Shown: piece after piece, positions 10,391-22,968 of the stretch
Position numbering within the stretch: position 1 is the first letter of the stretch
Layout: each line of letters begins with the position of its first letter
Made by a program: the position numbers and the translations under genes
The notes under the pieces: generated by a model
Databases searched by the model: none
What the model was told of the DNA's origin: nothing
Seen by the model: only the letters and a program-made list of their open reading frames with translations
NCBI GenBank assembly: GCA_012295275.1
Contig: CM022667.1
Coordinates: 17,205,245 to 17,247,744, forward strand
DNA length: 42,500 nt
From: Chrysomallon squamiferum
Lineage: Eukaryota; Mollusca; Gastropoda; Neomphalida; Peltospiridae
Reading direction: 5' to 3'

Positions 10391-10546
10391 AGTAACATCT
10401 TTAGTAACAGTTTATTAAATACTATTCAAATGATTTTAATTAAGTAACATCTTTAGTAACATTTTATTAAATACTATTCAAATTATTTTAATTAAGTAAC
10501 ATCTTTATTAAAATTTTATTAAATACTATCCACAGATTTTAATTCT
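10391..10546. repeat. Minisatellite, three 52-bp tandem units
   Basis: Units begin with AGTAACATCTTTA at 10391, 10443 and 10495, an exact 52-bp period. The first two are nearly identical, the third more diverged. Each unit includes TTTATTAAATACTAT; the first two end in ATTTTAATTA. Confidence 0.9.
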
Positions 10547-10620
10547 ATCTTATAATCACGGATTTTAATATTTTAAAATAAATTTCTCAAACAAATTTTT
10601 TTTTCAAAGATCACTTCAAA

Positions 10621-10678
10621 GTATATATTATATTATATTATACTATATTATATTATATAATATTATATTATATTATAC
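10621..10678. repeat. (ATATT)n pentanucleotide tract
   Basis: Imperfect TATTA/ATATT pentamers with one TATAC interruption. Confidence 0.85.
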
Positions 10679-10968
10679 TGACTGAATAATACTCATATAT
10701 ATATTACTGATGCAATCTATTGTTTCTAAATTGTGCAATAACTGACAGTCCGTTTTAGGAAAGGAAATGCGTAATATTATAAAATATATTTGCGGTGCAG
10801 TTCTGATGTTATCGATATATGTATGTATTCATTTGTCCATAGTCTAAGTAAAAAGTAAATATCGGCAATTCATCACTTGTCAAATATGTGTAATAAACTT
10901 TGAAGCGGAAGGCACAAAGCTAATAAACTATATTGAACAATCATTTTGTAAAAGCTGAAAGCTAAGTC

Positions 10969-10978
<10 letters not shown>
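10679..10978. other. AT-rich intergenic sequence, nothing recognised
   Basis: Single-copy looking; no gene signal. Confidence 0.6.

Positions 10979-11032
<54 letters not shown>
10979..11032. repeat. (GT)n microsatellite
   Basis: Pure GT dinucleotides for about 54 bp. Confidence 0.97.
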
Positions 11033-11036
<4 letters not shown>

Positions 11037-12044
11037 TGTGCGCTCATGTATTCGTGTGGCGTTTGAGATAGAAACTCGGTTTTACATTCTTTTCCATTCC
11101 ATTCCTGTCAAATATACTTAACTAATATAAATGTGATTTGTATCTGTATATGGTTTGTTTGTTTATGTGTTGTTTGTATATGCGTACGCATACACGCATA
11201 CACACATACACACCCACACACGCACATACGAACAAAGAAGTTAACAAAGGTAATTATAATTACGTTAATGTAAATCAAACTGAAGAGGTTGATGTTTTTT
11301 GTTCTTTTATCTTTTGCTTGTTATGTATTTAATATTTATAAACAGATAATTAGTCTTCGTAACTTAGCTCCAGGCCAAATACTTCTTGAATAGCAAATAT
11401 TCCACGCATTATAATTAACGATTGCTCGCCATTTATGTCTGTACGTTCAATAAATATTCAGTAAGGGCCTTCTAACCAAATATTCATTATTGGTTTGGAA
11501 ACAGAAGTCGCAAATTCCAGGGTAGTGGGGGTGAGTAGATAATCCCTCACCCACCTTTTAATGATTTTTCTAACATTTCTTTATAATTAAACTAATTTTT
11601 AACTTGAATGTTGCACCGATGACATCAGTGCTGCCCGCGGTTTATAAAGTCTTGGACCCGCCTCTGAATATTGCAACAGAATTTAGAAGCTTGATAATTC
11701 ACGAGAGTTTATACACAGGACTGTTGTTTTATTATACATCCTGACTGCGTTATGGGGAATCGATGAAAGTTTCATTTAGACAATACAAATTGGATTAAAT
11801 TAAAAGAGGAAATAGAAAAATTAAAAATTAAAATAAATGAAAAGATTAAAGAGAAAAACAGAGTTCGATAGTTTTGTATTTTTAATTAAAGTTTGTATAA
11901 ATATTGTCGATTGGGTGGAAGGAAAATAATTGGGAAGCAAAATGAAGGAGAAGGAGAAAAACAAATATTAAATGAAAATCGTGAAAGTTGAAAACATAAA
12001 AACAAATTTGTAATGCATACTTATGCACAAAGAGACTTTCAGTC
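11033..12044. other. Intergenic sequence
   Basis: AT-rich with a slightly GC-richer piece at 11500-11760. No coding or RNA gene signal. Confidence 0.5.
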
Positions 12045-12048
12045 ATGC

Positions 12049-12099
<51 letters not shown>

Positions 12100-12137
12100 C
12101 ATACATACAGACACACACACACATACACACACCACAC

Positions 12138-12196
<59 letters not shown>

Positions 12197-12237
12197 CATA
12201 CATACAGACACACACACACATACACACACCACACATA
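12045..12237. repeat. Compound (TA)n/(CA)n array with a 97-bp tandem duplication
   Basis: The block ACATACATACAGACACACAC through CACACATA at 12099-12140 recurs exactly at 12196-12237, offset 97 bp. The (TA)n and (CA)n runs between them make up the rest of the unit. Tyr/Ile/Cys/Val reading frames on both strands are repeat translation. Confidence 0.93.
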
Positions 12238-12892
12238 AACTGTACATATATGTATTTATGGTTCTATGTATCTGACTGTCTTTCTGTCTCTTCTCAGACG
12301 AGAAAACGTACATATCACTTTACAAATAGTGATTTATTTAAAAGCGAGAATGGTGAGATAAATAAACTTAAGAACTGATAGCTTTTAGACACACGTACGC
12401 ACACACGCACATACGCAAAGAGTCACATAACACCTGAACTTATAAGAACAAACACATCTTCACATAAACCAAAATTATGTGCAGCTGTCTCTGATACAAT
12501 TATAAATTCAAACAATTAAAATATAATTTTTTAAAATGAATGTGAAAAATGAATGACTCATTACTGTAACACTATACTGTGATATGTCAGTCAGGATGAG
12601 GCGAAACTTTATCTATCAGAGTGTTGTAACATTAATAACAGTGATTAAGCGGAAAACAAAACAAATGAAAAAAGAATAAAATCTTTTCTGATGCATATTA
12701 ATGACAGCAGACTGCGTTAACGTAATTGTTATTTAAATTAATGTGCATTTATTTATCAGTGTGTTTGTCTTATAATAAATTATAAATACACAGAGTATGC
12801 ATAAAAGAGAGAGATCGACAGACAGAGAAAAAGGGAAACAGAACATTTTGGTATATGCAGTTGTTATTTATAGTAATTTGAAATATGTTCTC
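12238..12892. other. AT-rich intergenic sequence, nothing recognised
   Basis: No gene or RNA signal. Confidence 0.6.
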
Positions 12893-12910
12893 TATTATTA
12901 TTATTATTAT

Positions 12911-12960
<50 letters not shown>

Positions 12961-12962
12961 TA
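12893..12962. repeat. (ATT)n to (AGT)n microsatellite
   Basis: ATT triplets change to about 50 bp of pure TAG triplets. Confidence 0.95.
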
Positions 12963-13766
12963 ATGACGATGATGATGAAATAGGGCAATCACCCAAATTA
13001 TTTAAAATGGGGAAAAATGAGACAAAAGAAAAAACAAATAAACAAACAAAATTAATACATCCTTCGAATATAAAATTTTGAAATCTACAGTAATTTATTT
13101 TTCATAATTATTAGTTTTATTTCAAACCACAAAATATTGTTTTTGTTTGTATCATCATCATCATCATCGTCATCGTCTTCATCATCATCATCGTTATCAT
13201 AATCATCATCTCTCGTTTTTCTAGCACTGTAATACCAACATACGTTTGATGTATGATTTTCTCAAAGAAAAAATAAAAGTTAGAAAAACTGGAAAAAGAT
13301 TTTGACATTTTTAGAAAGCCAGGACGTCATTGTTAACTCTGAAGTGGCAGAAACATTTTTTAAACGTGTCTGATTCTGATATATTTCATTTCTGCCTTTG
13401 AAATTGACGAATTCTGACGGGGCTGAAATGTACACCTACGTCTTTGATTGAGCTGATAAAACGTTTTGTACTGTTTAGGTTTTAGATAACGAGAGAAACG
13501 ATTTTACTTCTGTTTTTAAAATGTTAACCATTTATGATAAAGCACAGCTAAATGTACTTTTTTCTTTTTTCTCGTTTTCTTACTTTCTTCATTTTTTTTT
13601 TTTTCTTTCTCGTTTTTACTTTTTTTACTTTTTTGTTTTGTTTTCTTACTTTCTTCATCTTTTATTTTCTTTCTCGTTTATACTTTTTTACTATTTTATT
13701 TTTATTATTTTATTTATTTCTGTTTAGTTTTCTATATATATTTTTATATATAATTTTCAAACAGTT
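12963..13766. other. Intergenic sequence with (ATC)n and T-rich tracts
   Basis: Imperfect ATC/GTC triplets at 13150-13212. Strongly T-rich at 13556-13720 with TTTTCTTAC-type near-repeats. No gene. Confidence 0.6.
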
Positions 13767-13785
13767 TTATTATTATTATTATTAA

Positions 13786-13849
<64 letters not shown>

Positions 13850-13886
13850 TTATATTTTATTTTCTAAATATATCTGGTTTTCTCAT

Positions 13887-13937
<51 letters not shown>

Positions 13938-13951
13938 TTCATTTATTTATT
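13767..13951. repeat. (ATT)n and (TTTA)n microsatellites
   Basis: (ATT)n at 13767-13849 with one ATTAATA interruption, then (TTTA)n at 13885-13951. Confidence 0.95.
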
Positions 13952-14043
13952 CGTTTGTCATTTTGGTTTGTCACAATTTCTTTCTCATTTAAAAAAAATA
14001 AATAAATAAAAAGGGTCTGTATTTTTATTTTAGTTTATTATTA

Positions 14044-14168
14044 AAAATACTTCAAGTCTCGAAAATAATTCCATTTGTCAATAAAATTCTTCAAGTCAGC
14101 AAAATACTTCATCACCAAAATACTTCATCAGCAAAATACTACAAGTCACCAGAATATTCCAACTCTTC
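14044..14168. repeat. Decayed minisatellite, about seven 16-20-bp units
   Basis: Units such as AAAATACTTCATCACC, AAAATACTTCATCAGC and AAAATTCTTCAAGTCAGC follow head to tail. Length varies from 16 to about 20 bp and the outer units are more diverged. Confidence 0.75.
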
Positions 14169-14259
14169 AAAACGATGCAGTAGCCGATGTGACGGTTTTA
14201 CAAGAAATCGTAATGTTGGAAACTACTAAAAACTGATGTTTCATATAGCAACAAAAAAT

Positions 14260-14600
14260 TTAACAATCTTTCATTTATTTTTATTTATTTTATTTTTTTT
14301 TTTTTTTGGATAAACCTGGCCTTTTTATAAATGTTCTTCTTTTTTATTTTCCTACCGCGTTTTTTCAATTTTCATACTTTTCTTTTCGCAGTTTTTATGT
14401 CTTGCAAACGTTCAAAGCAAAAAAATCTACTATTCATTATACTAGAGAAAAAAAAAAAGAAAAAAAAAAGTGTATATTAAAAAAATGCCGTTTTTTTTTT
14501 TTTTTTTTACCATTTTTTTTGTCTTTTCTTATTTTCCCTAATTTTTTTTTCTCTTTATTTTTCATTGTTATTATATTTTTTTTAAACTTTTTTTTCCAAC
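14260..14600. repeat. T-rich and A-rich low-complexity sequence
   Basis: Multiple poly-T and poly-A runs. Reading frames here are Phe- or Lys-rich repeat translation. Confidence 0.8.
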
Positions 14601-14619
14601 TCTTCCGCTCATAGAACAA

Positions 14620-15000
14620 TCACCTGCTAGTTCTAAACCGTTCCTAATGACTTTAACAGACCGGCTCAAGTTTTCGAGTTACACACCCTTTGGAATTCTT
14701 CAGTGTTGGAGGAAAGAAGCGATCAGTCAACGGCCGCCATGACGCGCATGAATACTTCCCGGGTGGCCCTCATATTACATATCATTCTTTTCACAGAGCG
14801 AGCTTCAGACTTTCGCTATTAATTAGAGTAAGCGGATAACTGCCTAACAAAGAAGTTTTTGTTCGTGGAAGTAACAGAACACGAATAGAGATAGACAGAC
14901 AGACAGAATAGATAGAAAAATACACGAACGTACAAAATCGCGTATACGCGTATTTAAATATATAAATAGCCCGTAACTCATGCACATAAATAGATACAGA
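14620..15000. other. GC-richer complex island
   Basis: Mixed composition around 14650-14780, including CGGCCGCCATGACGCGCATG, a good ATG context but with no usable frame following. No gene called; regulatory element possible. Confidence 0.3.
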
Positions 15001-15678
15001 ATTAACGCACAGCCATCTAAATATTTTAATAAATAAATTCAGAAAAATAAGCGTTTACTTTAACATACGCGAAAAATACACGCTCTGGGTTTTCACACAT
15101 ATATCAAAAAAAAAAAAAAAAAAAAAAAAATAAATAAATAAATAAATGTTAAAAGACTACGTTGAACAATGTTCTTTTTTTTTATGTTTCTTTTATTTTT
15201 TGTTCTTTTTATTTTTTTTTTTTTTTTTTTATTTTTTATTTTTTATTTTTTTTCTATGGTTAAATGCTGTTTGAGAGTGGCTGGGAAATGAAAGGAACAA
15301 GAAGAAAAAAATAACCAGAAATAGAATGAAATAAAAAAATAAATAAATAAATAAAAAAGAGGGCGAAATAATATTTAAGTAATTGATTCAAATGGGTAAA
15401 GAAGCGAAAAATGTAATACGATTTTATTTTTACAGTTTTTTTTTTTTTTTTATTTTTTGTTGTTGGGGTTTTTTTTGTTGGTTTTTTTTTTTTTAAATTA
15501 TTATTGAACTTTCCTTTCTTTTTTTTATCTGAAGGACATTTCATTTCAGATTAATTTATATATATATATATATTATTGTCTCTCAAGTGATTTTAAATAA
15601 TATGTATGTCATCATCATCACCATTATCGTCACCATCATTTAGCATACTTTAGAGGCCCATATAATCTACTTCCAACA

Positions 15679-15680
<2 letters not shown>
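15001..15680. other. AT-rich sequence with many poly-A/T runs
   Basis: Poly-A at about 15106-15130 followed by (AAAT)n, then T-rich runs at 15172-15260 and 15436-15495. No gene. Confidence 0.65.

Positions 15681-15751
<71 letters not shown>
15681..15751. repeat. (TTA)n microsatellite, 71 bp
   Basis: Uninterrupted TTA triplets. On the minus strand they read as an Asn run in one frame, which is not a gene. Confidence 0.97.
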
Positions 15752-16264
15752 GCTGTACGTGTCGCTGTTGCAGTAACAACACTTTACAAATCTAAATTTA
15801 AACACAGCGTTTTTAAAAACACTCACAAAAAAACCTTCCTTCGTACACGACGAAGGCAAAAGGATATTTCATTCAACGCTGCAACTTAATTATGAACTAC
15901 GAGACGGAAATTTGTTACATATTTTAATATGATGGGTAAAAACCGTCTAACAAATTAGACGTCGGCCCCGCGGTTAATTACTCGTTACATAAACTAACTT
16001 GGTGATGGAAATAAAGGCAGTAAAACTGATTAAATTCTGTCGAACCTCTTAGAGAGTACTTTTAAATTTAATAACATGAAAGCCATACACTGGGCAATTA
16101 GATTTTTGCTGAAACAGACATGGATGTTGAGAGCGTTACTCACATAGTTTAATAAAATATCACTTGAACTAATTATTAATGATAAATATAACTTTTTTTT
16201 TCTATGTATATTTCATGCCTGCGTTTGTTTGTTGCGTATATGTCTATAATTTGTTAGCTTATAA
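15752..16264. other. Intergenic sequence
   Basis: Slightly GC-richer at 15840-15990. No coding or RNA signal. Confidence 0.5.
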
Positions 16265-16796
16265 TTATATGTATGTGTCTATTTGTATGTATGTATGTGT
16301 GAATGTCTGTATGTTCGTTTGCATGTCTGTCTATCTGTATGTATGTATACATATGTGTGTGTATGTGTGTGTGTGTGTGTGTGCTATGTATGTCTGTTTG
16401 TATGTCTCTTTGAATAAATAAATGAAATCAATTAATTCTCATTTTTTTTTAAAGAGATATTTTTATAAGCTTTATTAACAACTTTTCTAGAATTAATGAT
16501 TTTATAGTGTTATTTATTTTCCTTCTTATATCTTGAATAATAAAGAGATAAAAATAAAATTATTCATTTCTATTCAGTATTCAAGGTTTCTAACATTTGA
16601 AATATTATTACGCAACCTATTCAAGCGTGCATGTATGTTTGAACGTATGTATGTTCGTGTGTGTATGCATGTATATGCATTTATGTATGTATGTATGTAT
16701 GTATATATGTATATATGTTCGTGTGTCTGTGTGTGTGTATGTATGCATTTATGTATGTAGGTATGTATATATGTATGTATGTATGTTTGTATGAAT
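16265..16796. repeat. Two degenerate (GTAT)n/(GTCT)n tracts
   Basis: Interrupted GTAT, GTCT and GTGT tetramers at about 16265-16412 and 16625-16796, with AT-rich sequence between. Confidence 0.88.
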
Positions 16797-17000
16797 GTAA
16801 TACCTCTACGTTCAATGTGAACAAGATGACATGTTGAATTTGAATGCAAAATTTAATTGTTTTTACACCACAATACAACATGTGCATGCACTAATAGATA
16901 CTTTGTTAAAACAAACATAAAACTTTATTTCATTACTCAGATAACACTGATATCTTATCGAAAAATGCAATCAAGTCCATTTACGTTCGGTTTTTTTACA

Positions 17001-17034
<34 letters not shown>

Positions 17035-17418
17035 TTTATCAGTTTATTTGTAGAAAAGTTAATTTTATTTGTATTTTTAAAAATAATTTTGTGATAATTT
17101 CGCGTGCTGGACGCCTGTACTGGTAACAATAAAAGTGACTTAATCAAACCAGCGTTTGAAAGTGTGCGTACGTGTGCGTACGTGGTTGAAAAACAGCTAT
17201 CGTTTCTCAAACAAATATATAAATTATGCGGTGTTTTTATTTATTTTATTTTTATAGTTATTATTATTATTATTTTTTATTGTTAATAACAAATTGCTTG
17301 ATGATGTATTTAATCAACTATTAACAAATCAACACCATAAACGTTTCCGGTGACAGAGGTAATCAATTACTTCAATACGAAATTAAGAATTACTGAACAT
17401 TGCTCATTTAAAAACCAA
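16797..17418. other. AT-rich intergenic sequence with a poly-T tract
   Basis: Poly-T at 17003-17031. A direct repeat GTGCGTACGT x2 lies near 17165-17182. No gene. Confidence 0.55.
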
Positions 17419-17570
17419 AAACCAAAAACCAAATAATATTAATACTAATAATACTATTACTACTACTACTACCACTACTACTACTACTTTTACTACTACT
17501 ACTACTACTAATAATAATAATGAATAAAATTAATAATAAAATAAAATAAAATAAAATAAAAATAAAATAC
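17416..17570. repeat. (AAAAACC)3, (ACT)n, (AAT)n and (AAAAT)n tracts
   Basis: Four short simple repeats follow one another, with ACT triplets at about 17455-17510. Confidence 0.85.
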
Positions 17571-19658
17571 GAAAATATGTATTAAAAAGAATATTATTGT
17601 AATAAATTTATTTGAAAGAAATAAATGACTTAAAATTAACTTAATGACTTAAATTTGATCTTAACAACATTTTATTACTGACGTTAACAACTTTATGTTA
17701 AATTTACATTAATAAATCATCAGTATTTGAAGTACGCAACCTCCTGAAAATGACACGATCTTTCACTTTATATATATAAGAAATAAAGAAGGATAAATAA
17801 AAAGACGGCAATAAATGCTTCTATTTTTATTTATTTTTTTATTTTTTACGTCGTAGCTTTTTTCTTTTCTTTTTTTTATAATATCTTTGATCTGCTTTTG
17901 TTTCATTTTTGTTATTATTAAAGATTTTTTTAAATATAATTTTGTTTTAATTCATTATTGTTGTTGTTATTATTATTATTATAATTATTATATAAATATA
18001 AATCAAATCTATCTATCTATATATATGTTAATAATAACAATTTATCAGACAACATAAATATTCATTTTTCTATTTTTTCTTTGCTTTATTTCGATAGTTT
18101 TACAAATATTTATTTAATGTATAATGTGAAATTACTTTCATCATTCTTAAGATTTCGTAATAGAATAAATAACATTTTTTGTTTGCATATGAACGCTATT
18201 CAAAAACATTATTGCGTTATAGTGCATTGTATTTAATCTACAATAATATAAAACAAGTTACATTTTGTCTTGAAACCTGTATTAAACTTTTGAATATCCT
18301 TTAACTTTTAACATGGTGATATATATCTTTTTCAATTTCAATTTCAATAAAACAATATTTACATTTGTAAAGAAAACTTTTATAATAAACGTTCGATTAA
18401 ATAATAACTTGGAAAAGAAAAATAATAAAATTCTATTAACTAATTTAGATTTTATTTGCAAATGTATATTTCGGTACATTGTTAATGTACATAACTAAAC
18501 AAATCAAACTGTGATTTGTACGGACGTCAATGTAATGATAATAGTTATATAATTGTCAATGTAATGATAATAGTTATATAACTGTCATTTGTAAAGGTAT
18601 TAACTGTGTAAAAAAACATTTCTACATGCTGAATTTTGTATAGTTTATATTTTTTAATAAATAAAATTTTCTTTTTTAAATAAATAAAATTTGTTTTAAT
18701 GCCAGTTTTCACAAATATTGTGTACGATATTTAGCTGCACTATAAATAAGTAATAATTTTATATAAATTGTACACGATATTTAGATACTTCGATTCTATA
18801 ATTATTTTAATATTTACATATAATGATTATATACTTGATTCTATGTTGTAATATTTATTTTAACTGTTATTTGGATATACAGCCATTGAATGTTTGATTC
18901 TATTTCATTCCTTATGATAATATTTATGTTAATTATAATTCGCACTTGTACCGAAACAAGATAATAATTACATGCTAGAATATGTAACATTGTCGTATTT
19001 GTTTATCTACACTGAAATTTTACAGATAATTATTTGACTGTTTAATTGTTTGATATTGTTTACCAAACCGTTAGCAGATACGAACCGTACATCGCAACAT
19101 TCATCTAAACCTCAAATGAAAAATTTTCCATACACAAAACCACGGTCATTATTATAGATTATGAAACAGAAATATAATTTAGTCAAGAAAAATGATGATG
19201 ATGATGATGATGATGATGAAAATGATGCTGATGATACTGATGATGATAATGACAGCAATGTGAAGCTAAATAATATTTTAAAACTTTTTTCTCTTCTTAT
19301 TATTTTCTTCTCCAAAATAAACTTTTTCAAGTGATCTATTTAAAATTTCAGCTTTCTAACATTTATGTATCAATATCTACTTAAAATGCATGCATCATAA
19401 ATTAAATGACTTTTTATTTTTTTAGCAATATGCTCAGAGAATAATTTATTTAAAATAAATATTTGCTATATGTAAAATAATTTATCTAAACAGTTATTTA
19501 TTACTTGTGTAATAGAAGAGAAGTTAACGCAAATTTTAATTTATTTTTAAATTATTTATTCGCGGTGGAATACACTTAAACACATTAATCATAAAAACAG
19601 TGGCATGCTTACCAATCCGTTTTGAAATATATGTTCGTTATTTAATAATAACAAATAC

Positions 19659-19694
<36 letters not shown>

Positions 19695-20190
19695 GTTGTT
19701 AAATAACTTATTTACGAAATAGTCTGACTCACAGTACTTAGATTAGAATGTAAATATGTAAGATATATTTGCAATGCAGAATAATATATTTATACATTTA
19801 TTATCAAGATTTTATTGTTTTTAAACAGCTTTGTTGAATAGTTCGTTCATCAAAATATTCATAAACTCGAATAAATAAATAAATAAATAATAGGTTTGGT
19901 TTAATTTCCTTCAAGGAAATGTATCATTAATGCTATTCACATCTTACACGCGTTAAAGGCTATATTCAATAACAATAACAATAATAATAATAATATCTAC
20001 ATTATTGATTAGATAATGTAATGAAAATAATGTATCATTAACGTTATTCAAATCCAACCCATATAAAACTCTACCGCTAATAATAATAATAATAGGACGA
20101 AGAAGAAGAAGAAGAAGACGTTATCGTTCTTCTAATTCGGGATACACCAGTACATAGTCTTCAACTCATTTCAGTCTCTTTTCATTAAAA
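17571..20190. other. AT-rich desert with small tandem duplications
   Basis: No gene. A 29-bp tandem duplication begins with GTCAATGTAATGATAA at 18526 and 18555, with a partial third copy at 18584. (GAT)n lies at 19192-19220 and (TA)n at 19664-19691. A diverged duplication about 111 bp apart shares AATGTATCATTAA near 19918 and 20029. Confidence 0.6.
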
Positions 20191-20600
20191 GCGTAACAGC
20201 TAACAATGCCGGGTTCAGCCTCTTCTTGCCAGCGATAATAGTTTCCCAACGACTGGCTGTGATTAACTGCGACATGCAGACACCAAACGGCGTTATCAGC
20301 CTAATCATACTTAACACGTGCGTTCATCGCAAATAGTTCCCCAACTCCACGTTAATTACTTTATCTCGGCTTCATCGCCGGACCCCCTGATTAGCTAATG
20401 ATCGGCCGAGGCAGTAAGAGTTTCGACGAAAATCACCGCCGCCGTCTCCATAAAGTTTTAAACCTTCTGGGACGGCTACGTCTTAGAGGACGTCAGAACT
20501 GACATCCGCGTAAAAAGGAGAGCGACATTGCAGACATATTTGCAAGCGTACAGCCCGGCGTCCTAGCACTATCTGATTGAATAAAAGAACGCAGGGACAT
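20191..20600. promoter_or_regulatory. Complex GC-richer island, enhancer candidate
   Basis: About 400 bp of CpG-containing complex sequence, 3.8-4.2 kb past the FoxC stop codon on its 3' side. It carries an E-box CACGTG (20315-20320), TTAATTA (20352-20358), the palindrome ATTAGCTAAT (20390-20399) and several GATA/TAAT words, with no reading frame. This is motif content only; conservation is untested. Confidence 0.35.
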
Positions 20601-20764
20601 ATATTTACATGGTCGTCACTTTTATTTATTTACGTTGCTTCGCTTTATCGCTAACACCTTAAGCTTATTGAGAAACCTTTTTTTTTCTTTTTTTTTTCTT
20701 CTTTTATTCTTTTGGAAAGGCTTTTCATATCCCACGCGCTTTTAGGAGAACTCATTAATATATC

Positions 20765-20791
20765 TGTGTGTGTGTGTGTGTGTGTGTGTGT

Positions 20792-20836
<45 letters not shown>
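20765..20836. repeat. (TG)n-(TA)n-(CA)n inverted repeat
   Basis: A CTGTGTG... arm and a ...CACACAG arm flank a TATATATA centre. They can fold into a long hairpin with slightly unequal arms (about 27 and 34 nt). Confidence 0.93.
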
Positions 20837-20837
<1 letters not shown>

Positions 20838-21157
20838 TAGGGTTTAGGCTGTTCATTTGTCTGTATCTGTGTGTGTTTGAACTGTATATAAGACAACTTT
20901 AAATTAATTAAGATCATTGTCTTCAGAAAACAAAGCATCTGTATTAGTTATTTAAAACAATAATTTAAAAAATGACAACATAAATAATTAAATAAATAAT
21001 TAAGTAAATAAATATATGTATAAGCAGAAAGATAAAGAGATAGATATAGATACATCAAAGAATAATAATAAAGTCACTGAGATTATAAATTACAATAATT
21101 ATGATGATGATGATTATAATGGTGAAAAATTATAATGATCATGAAACAGTATTATTG
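20837..21157. other. AT-rich intergenic sequence, nothing recognised
   Basis: No gene signal. Confidence 0.6.
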
Positions 21158-21181
21158 TTATTATCATTATTATTATTATTA

Positions 21182-21227
<46 letters not shown>

Positions 21228-21417
21228 TGTTATCGGGTTGTTTTGTTTTTTCTGGAGTTTTTTTTTTTTTTTCTTAAAATTTAAATAATGTTTCTGATTA
21301 TTTATATTTTGTAATATATATATATATATTTATCTCAAATGTCATCTGTACTTGTATGGATTACTTCATTACCATCTTATCATTGCTAATTCTTTTTTTA
21401 AATTTTAAATTTTATTG

Positions 21418-21460
<43 letters not shown>
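21158..21460. repeat. (TTA)n and (TA)n microsatellites
   Basis: (TTA)n at 21158-21224 with two ATC interruptions, poly-T near 21260, and pure (TA)n at about 21421-21460. Confidence 0.93.
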
Positions 21461-21462
<2 letters not shown>

Positions 21463-21949
21463 TAATTTGTATTATTATTATTACTTTTTGTTTGTTTGTT
21501 TGTTTCTTTTTTAGCTAAGAGTATATAAATAACAATACAAATTTTAATATATAATAATACAAAAAAGACTAAAAGAACAAAACAAAAAACAAAAAACCCC
21601 ATTAAAATATAAACAAAATACAAAAACTCATCCCCACCTTAGCTGCCTCGCCCCCCTTTCGAGAAAAATAAGAACCGAAACAAATTAATATTAATAAATA
21701 AATTCGTTTATGTTTACAAGTTAATCGTTATTTTCAATTATGTGGAATTAGTGGAGAGCTCAATAATAATTAAAATTTGAAAACTGACACCGCGTTTGGC
21801 ATTATTATTGTTATATAAATATTTATGTACTGTAAACTTTACCAGTTTTTGTTTATAGCATTGAAGATATAAAATTTAAATTAACGGTTACAAATTCTTT
21901 CCGTTAAACAAATACTTGATAGGATCATTCACTGTTTAAAGTTTCTAAC
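21461..21949. other. AT-rich intergenic sequence, nothing recognised
   Basis: No gene signal. Confidence 0.6.
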
Positions 21950-21979
21950 AACAATAATAATAATAAACATAATAATAAT

Positions 21980-22012
<33 letters not shown>

Positions 22013-22080
22013 CATAATAATAATAAACATAATAATAATTATAATAATAATAAACATAATAATAATTATAACAGTATTAA
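21950..22080. repeat. (AAT)n array with AAACATAATAATAATTATAA higher-order unit
   Basis: AAT triplets are broken at intervals by AAACAT and AATTAT, giving a recurring composite unit of variable length. Confidence 0.85.
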
Positions 22081-22279
22081 TATTATATATTATTTGTGCA
22101 GTAATAATTATAATTTAGAAGTTGAAGAAGTAGTAGTATATGTAGTAACAGTTTTAGTAACACGATGGCAATGTTTATAGGTGCTGCAACAACAACATCA
22201 CCAGCGTAGTGGATTTGTATAAATTGTAGAAAATTTAGTGGTGGAAATGTTTCGAATGAAAACAAACAAACAAAGAAAC

Positions 22280-22294
22280 AAATAAATAAACAAA

Positions 22295-22345
<51 letters not shown>
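22280..22345. repeat. (AAAT)n microsatellite
   Basis: Nearly pure AAAT tetramers preceded by AAAC tetramers. Confidence 0.95.
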
Positions 22346-22786
22346 GTAAAAACATTAATCCAGTAAATAAACCTACGATCTCTGTTTGTGACAATGAATT
22401 AAGAAGAATTACATGTATTTCTTTTTTCCTCTCTTGTTTGCGAGGAAACGTTTGACGTATTTATAAATTCTGGTTCATGCTTGGAAATAATCATTCTTGC
22501 GCTCACAAGAAGCAGGTGAACAAAAAAAAAAAGAAAGAAAGAAAGAAATCTCAGCTATTATTTTCATCGTTAATACGATAAACCGCTCACTGTTACAAGC
22601 GAAAACAACAATTTGTCGAAGCAAGCCAGGTTTGTGCTTTAAGAACCACTCAACGAGATAAAGACTAAAATTTTACATGTTTATTACTATCAGTGATAAT
22701 ATGATTGGTGCTAATACAAAATGATTGGGCGGTGCAATGAACCGCCAAATAAAGCACAGCCGCATTAATAAAAAGTAAAAAAAGAA

Positions 22787-22787
<1 letters not shown>
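22346..22787. other. Intergenic sequence, nothing recognised
   Basis: AT-rich with no gene or RNA signal. Short (GAAA)n at about 22531-22548. Confidence 0.6.
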
Positions 22788-22852
<65 letters not shown>

Positions 22853-22924
22853 AATAAATAAAGAAAGAAAGAAAAAAAAGAAAAAAAAAGGAAAAGAAAA
22901 TTTATATTTAAAAGACTTGACAGC

Positions 22925-22968
<44 letters not shown>

